NCBI GenBank assembly: GCA_002049455.2
Contig: KV918912.1
Span: 62,001-126,000, forward strand
Length of the DNA: 64,000 nt
Origin: Porphyra umbilicalis
Taxonomy: Eukaryota > Rhodophyta > Bangiophyceae > Bangiales > Bangiaceae
Direction of reading: 5' to 3'
The position numbers and the translations under genes are program-made. Shown piece by piece: positions 63,207 through 64,000 of this stretch. Within the stretch, counting starts at the first letter, position 1. Each line of letters opens with the position of its first letter. The notes below the pieces were generated by a model. It ran no database searches and was not told the DNA's origin. It saw only the letters and a list, made by a program, of their open reading frames with translations.

Positions 63207-64000
63207 CGTGTGCAGCCGGGCCTTCGTCAGCCACTTCTTGTACTCAGAGAGCACATCGCTCTTTTTCTGCAGGAAGACCACGTCTTTCCAGCGGGAGGAG
63301 TCGTCAGTGAAGGTGCCAAAGTGGAGCGCACCGCCACGCGACGGCTCCGACATTGGCCCGCCCAGGTCCGAATGCACGAGCTGCAGGCGCTTGCTGACTC
63401 GACCTCCTCCTGCACTACGCATAGGCGTCATAGCCGCCTTTCCATACACGCACGGCTCGCAGACGTCCTTGACCGCCATGGAAGAGCACTTGAGTCCATT
63501 GATGATGTTATTCTTGATAATCCGCTTAACGCCAGCCACGCTGCTGTGCTCAAGGCGCTCATGCCAGAGATGAAGAGAGGCCACCGCAGCATCATCCAAC
63601 ATTGGGGCCATGTCCAGGTGGTAGAGCCCACTCTTCCGCGTGCCGCACGCAGCGACCTTGTCGCTCATCTTGATGATCGTCTTACCGCCCTTGAAAGACA
63701 CTTCCGCACCACGCTCCTCCATCATGCCGACCGACATGAGGTTGAAGCCCATGGTAGGAACATGGAGTACCTTTTGGAACTTGATCTTGCGCGTCTTGCC
63801 GTGAACGCTGACATTGAGCACGACGGTTCCGACGCCCGCCGTGGCTACGGACCCCTTGTCACCCATCGTGACGCGGCGTCCCGTGGTCGTCTGGTAGTTG
63901 TCGAAGCACCCGCGCATCCAGCACATGTGAGCAGACGCTGCAGAATCGACAAGCCAGGACTTGGAGATGTCATCGGTGTCAGCCGCATGGCCCACCAGAC
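63207..64000 (-). pseudogene. pol: Copia 3 protease, pre-integrase and integrase N-terminal part, incomplete
   Basis: Runs in from the window end: WLVDSAASAHMCWMRGCFDN (protease; DSAA where DSGA is usual), KVLHVPTMGFNLMSVGMMEE, LWHERLEHSSVAGVKRIIKN with CEPCVYGKA (HHCC module), LVHSDLGGPM (first catalytic Asp) and KKSDVLSEYKKWLTKARLHT. Open and well preserved up to the solo LTR. Gag and the 5' LTR lie outside the window. Confidence 0.92.

Larger units (their letters stand above)
58817..64000 (-). mobile_element. Ty1/copia element 3, truncated by the window end, with two nested insertions
   Basis: 3' LTR at 58817-59236, polypurine tract, RNase H, reverse transcriptase, integrase and protease in copia order on the minus strand, running off the window at 64000 before gag. 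It is interrupted by a hAT-type MITE (60102-61057) and a solo LTR (62563-63201). Frame arithmetic shows that discounting each insert plus one target duplication realigns the reading frame, so both inserted into a once-continuous pol. Sequence differs clearly from copia 1 and 2. Confidence 0.93.

Noticed and set aside
1-64000. rRNA genes, riboswitches, bacterial promoters or operons
   Set aside because: No rRNA core sequences or bacterial gene arrangements were seen; the content is eukaryotic transposons.

Overview
This window looks like nuclear DNA from a GC-rich eukaryote, most likely a protist or alga. Protein-coding stretches are interrupted by phase-consistent GT-AG introns, there are no bacterial operons, and almost everything recognisable is eukaryotic transposon: chromodomain Ty3/gypsy, three Ty1/copia elements, a hAT-type MITE, a non-autonomous LTR element and a two-gene DNA transposon candidate. 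A GC-rich alga such as a bangiophyte red alga would fit, but I cannot prove the lineage from the sequence.

Layout, left to right. 1-963: unassigned. 964-16569: copia element 1 (+ strand, 422-bp LTRs), whose 5' LTR is split by a complete 10,951-bp chromovirus (1234-12184, - strand, 729-bp LTRs, 5-bp target duplication ACACG). The chromovirus gag/pol is broken by many in-frame stops, yet between pol and its 3' LTR it carries an unbroken 716-codon gene on the opposite strand (2577-4727). 16570-21130: a decayed, unrecognised locus hit by a truncated copia-3-family LTR (18613-19118). 21133-23330: copia element 2, a relic related to copia 1. 23331-26192: no clear gene. 26193-35877: a 9,685-bp non-autonomous LTR element (473-bp LTRs, target duplication GAAAG) with no gag or pol; its inside is a 13-copy 447/453-bp satellite in a trimeric higher-order arrangement, followed by a second array of about 335-bp units. 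35878-48900: mostly non-genic, with a few broken ORFs, a 21-bp-type minisatellite and an inverted-repeat pair. 48905-56933: two divergent multi-exon genes, one of them resembling a large eukaryotic DNA-transposon transposase. 58817-64000: copia element 3 (- strand, running off the window), interrupted by a 956-bp hAT-type MITE (8-bp target duplication) and by a 639-bp solo LTR of the non-autonomous family.

The window is therefore a nested transposon graveyard whose insertion order can be read from exact target duplications and from reading frames that line up again when each insert is discounted. The most interesting items are the intact antisense gene inside an otherwise dead chromovirus, the satellite-filled non-autonomous LTR element, the covarying hairpin repeats at the 3' end of copia 1, and the divergent two-gene DNA transposon candidate. 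All family assignments come from motif recognition by eye; no database search was possible.
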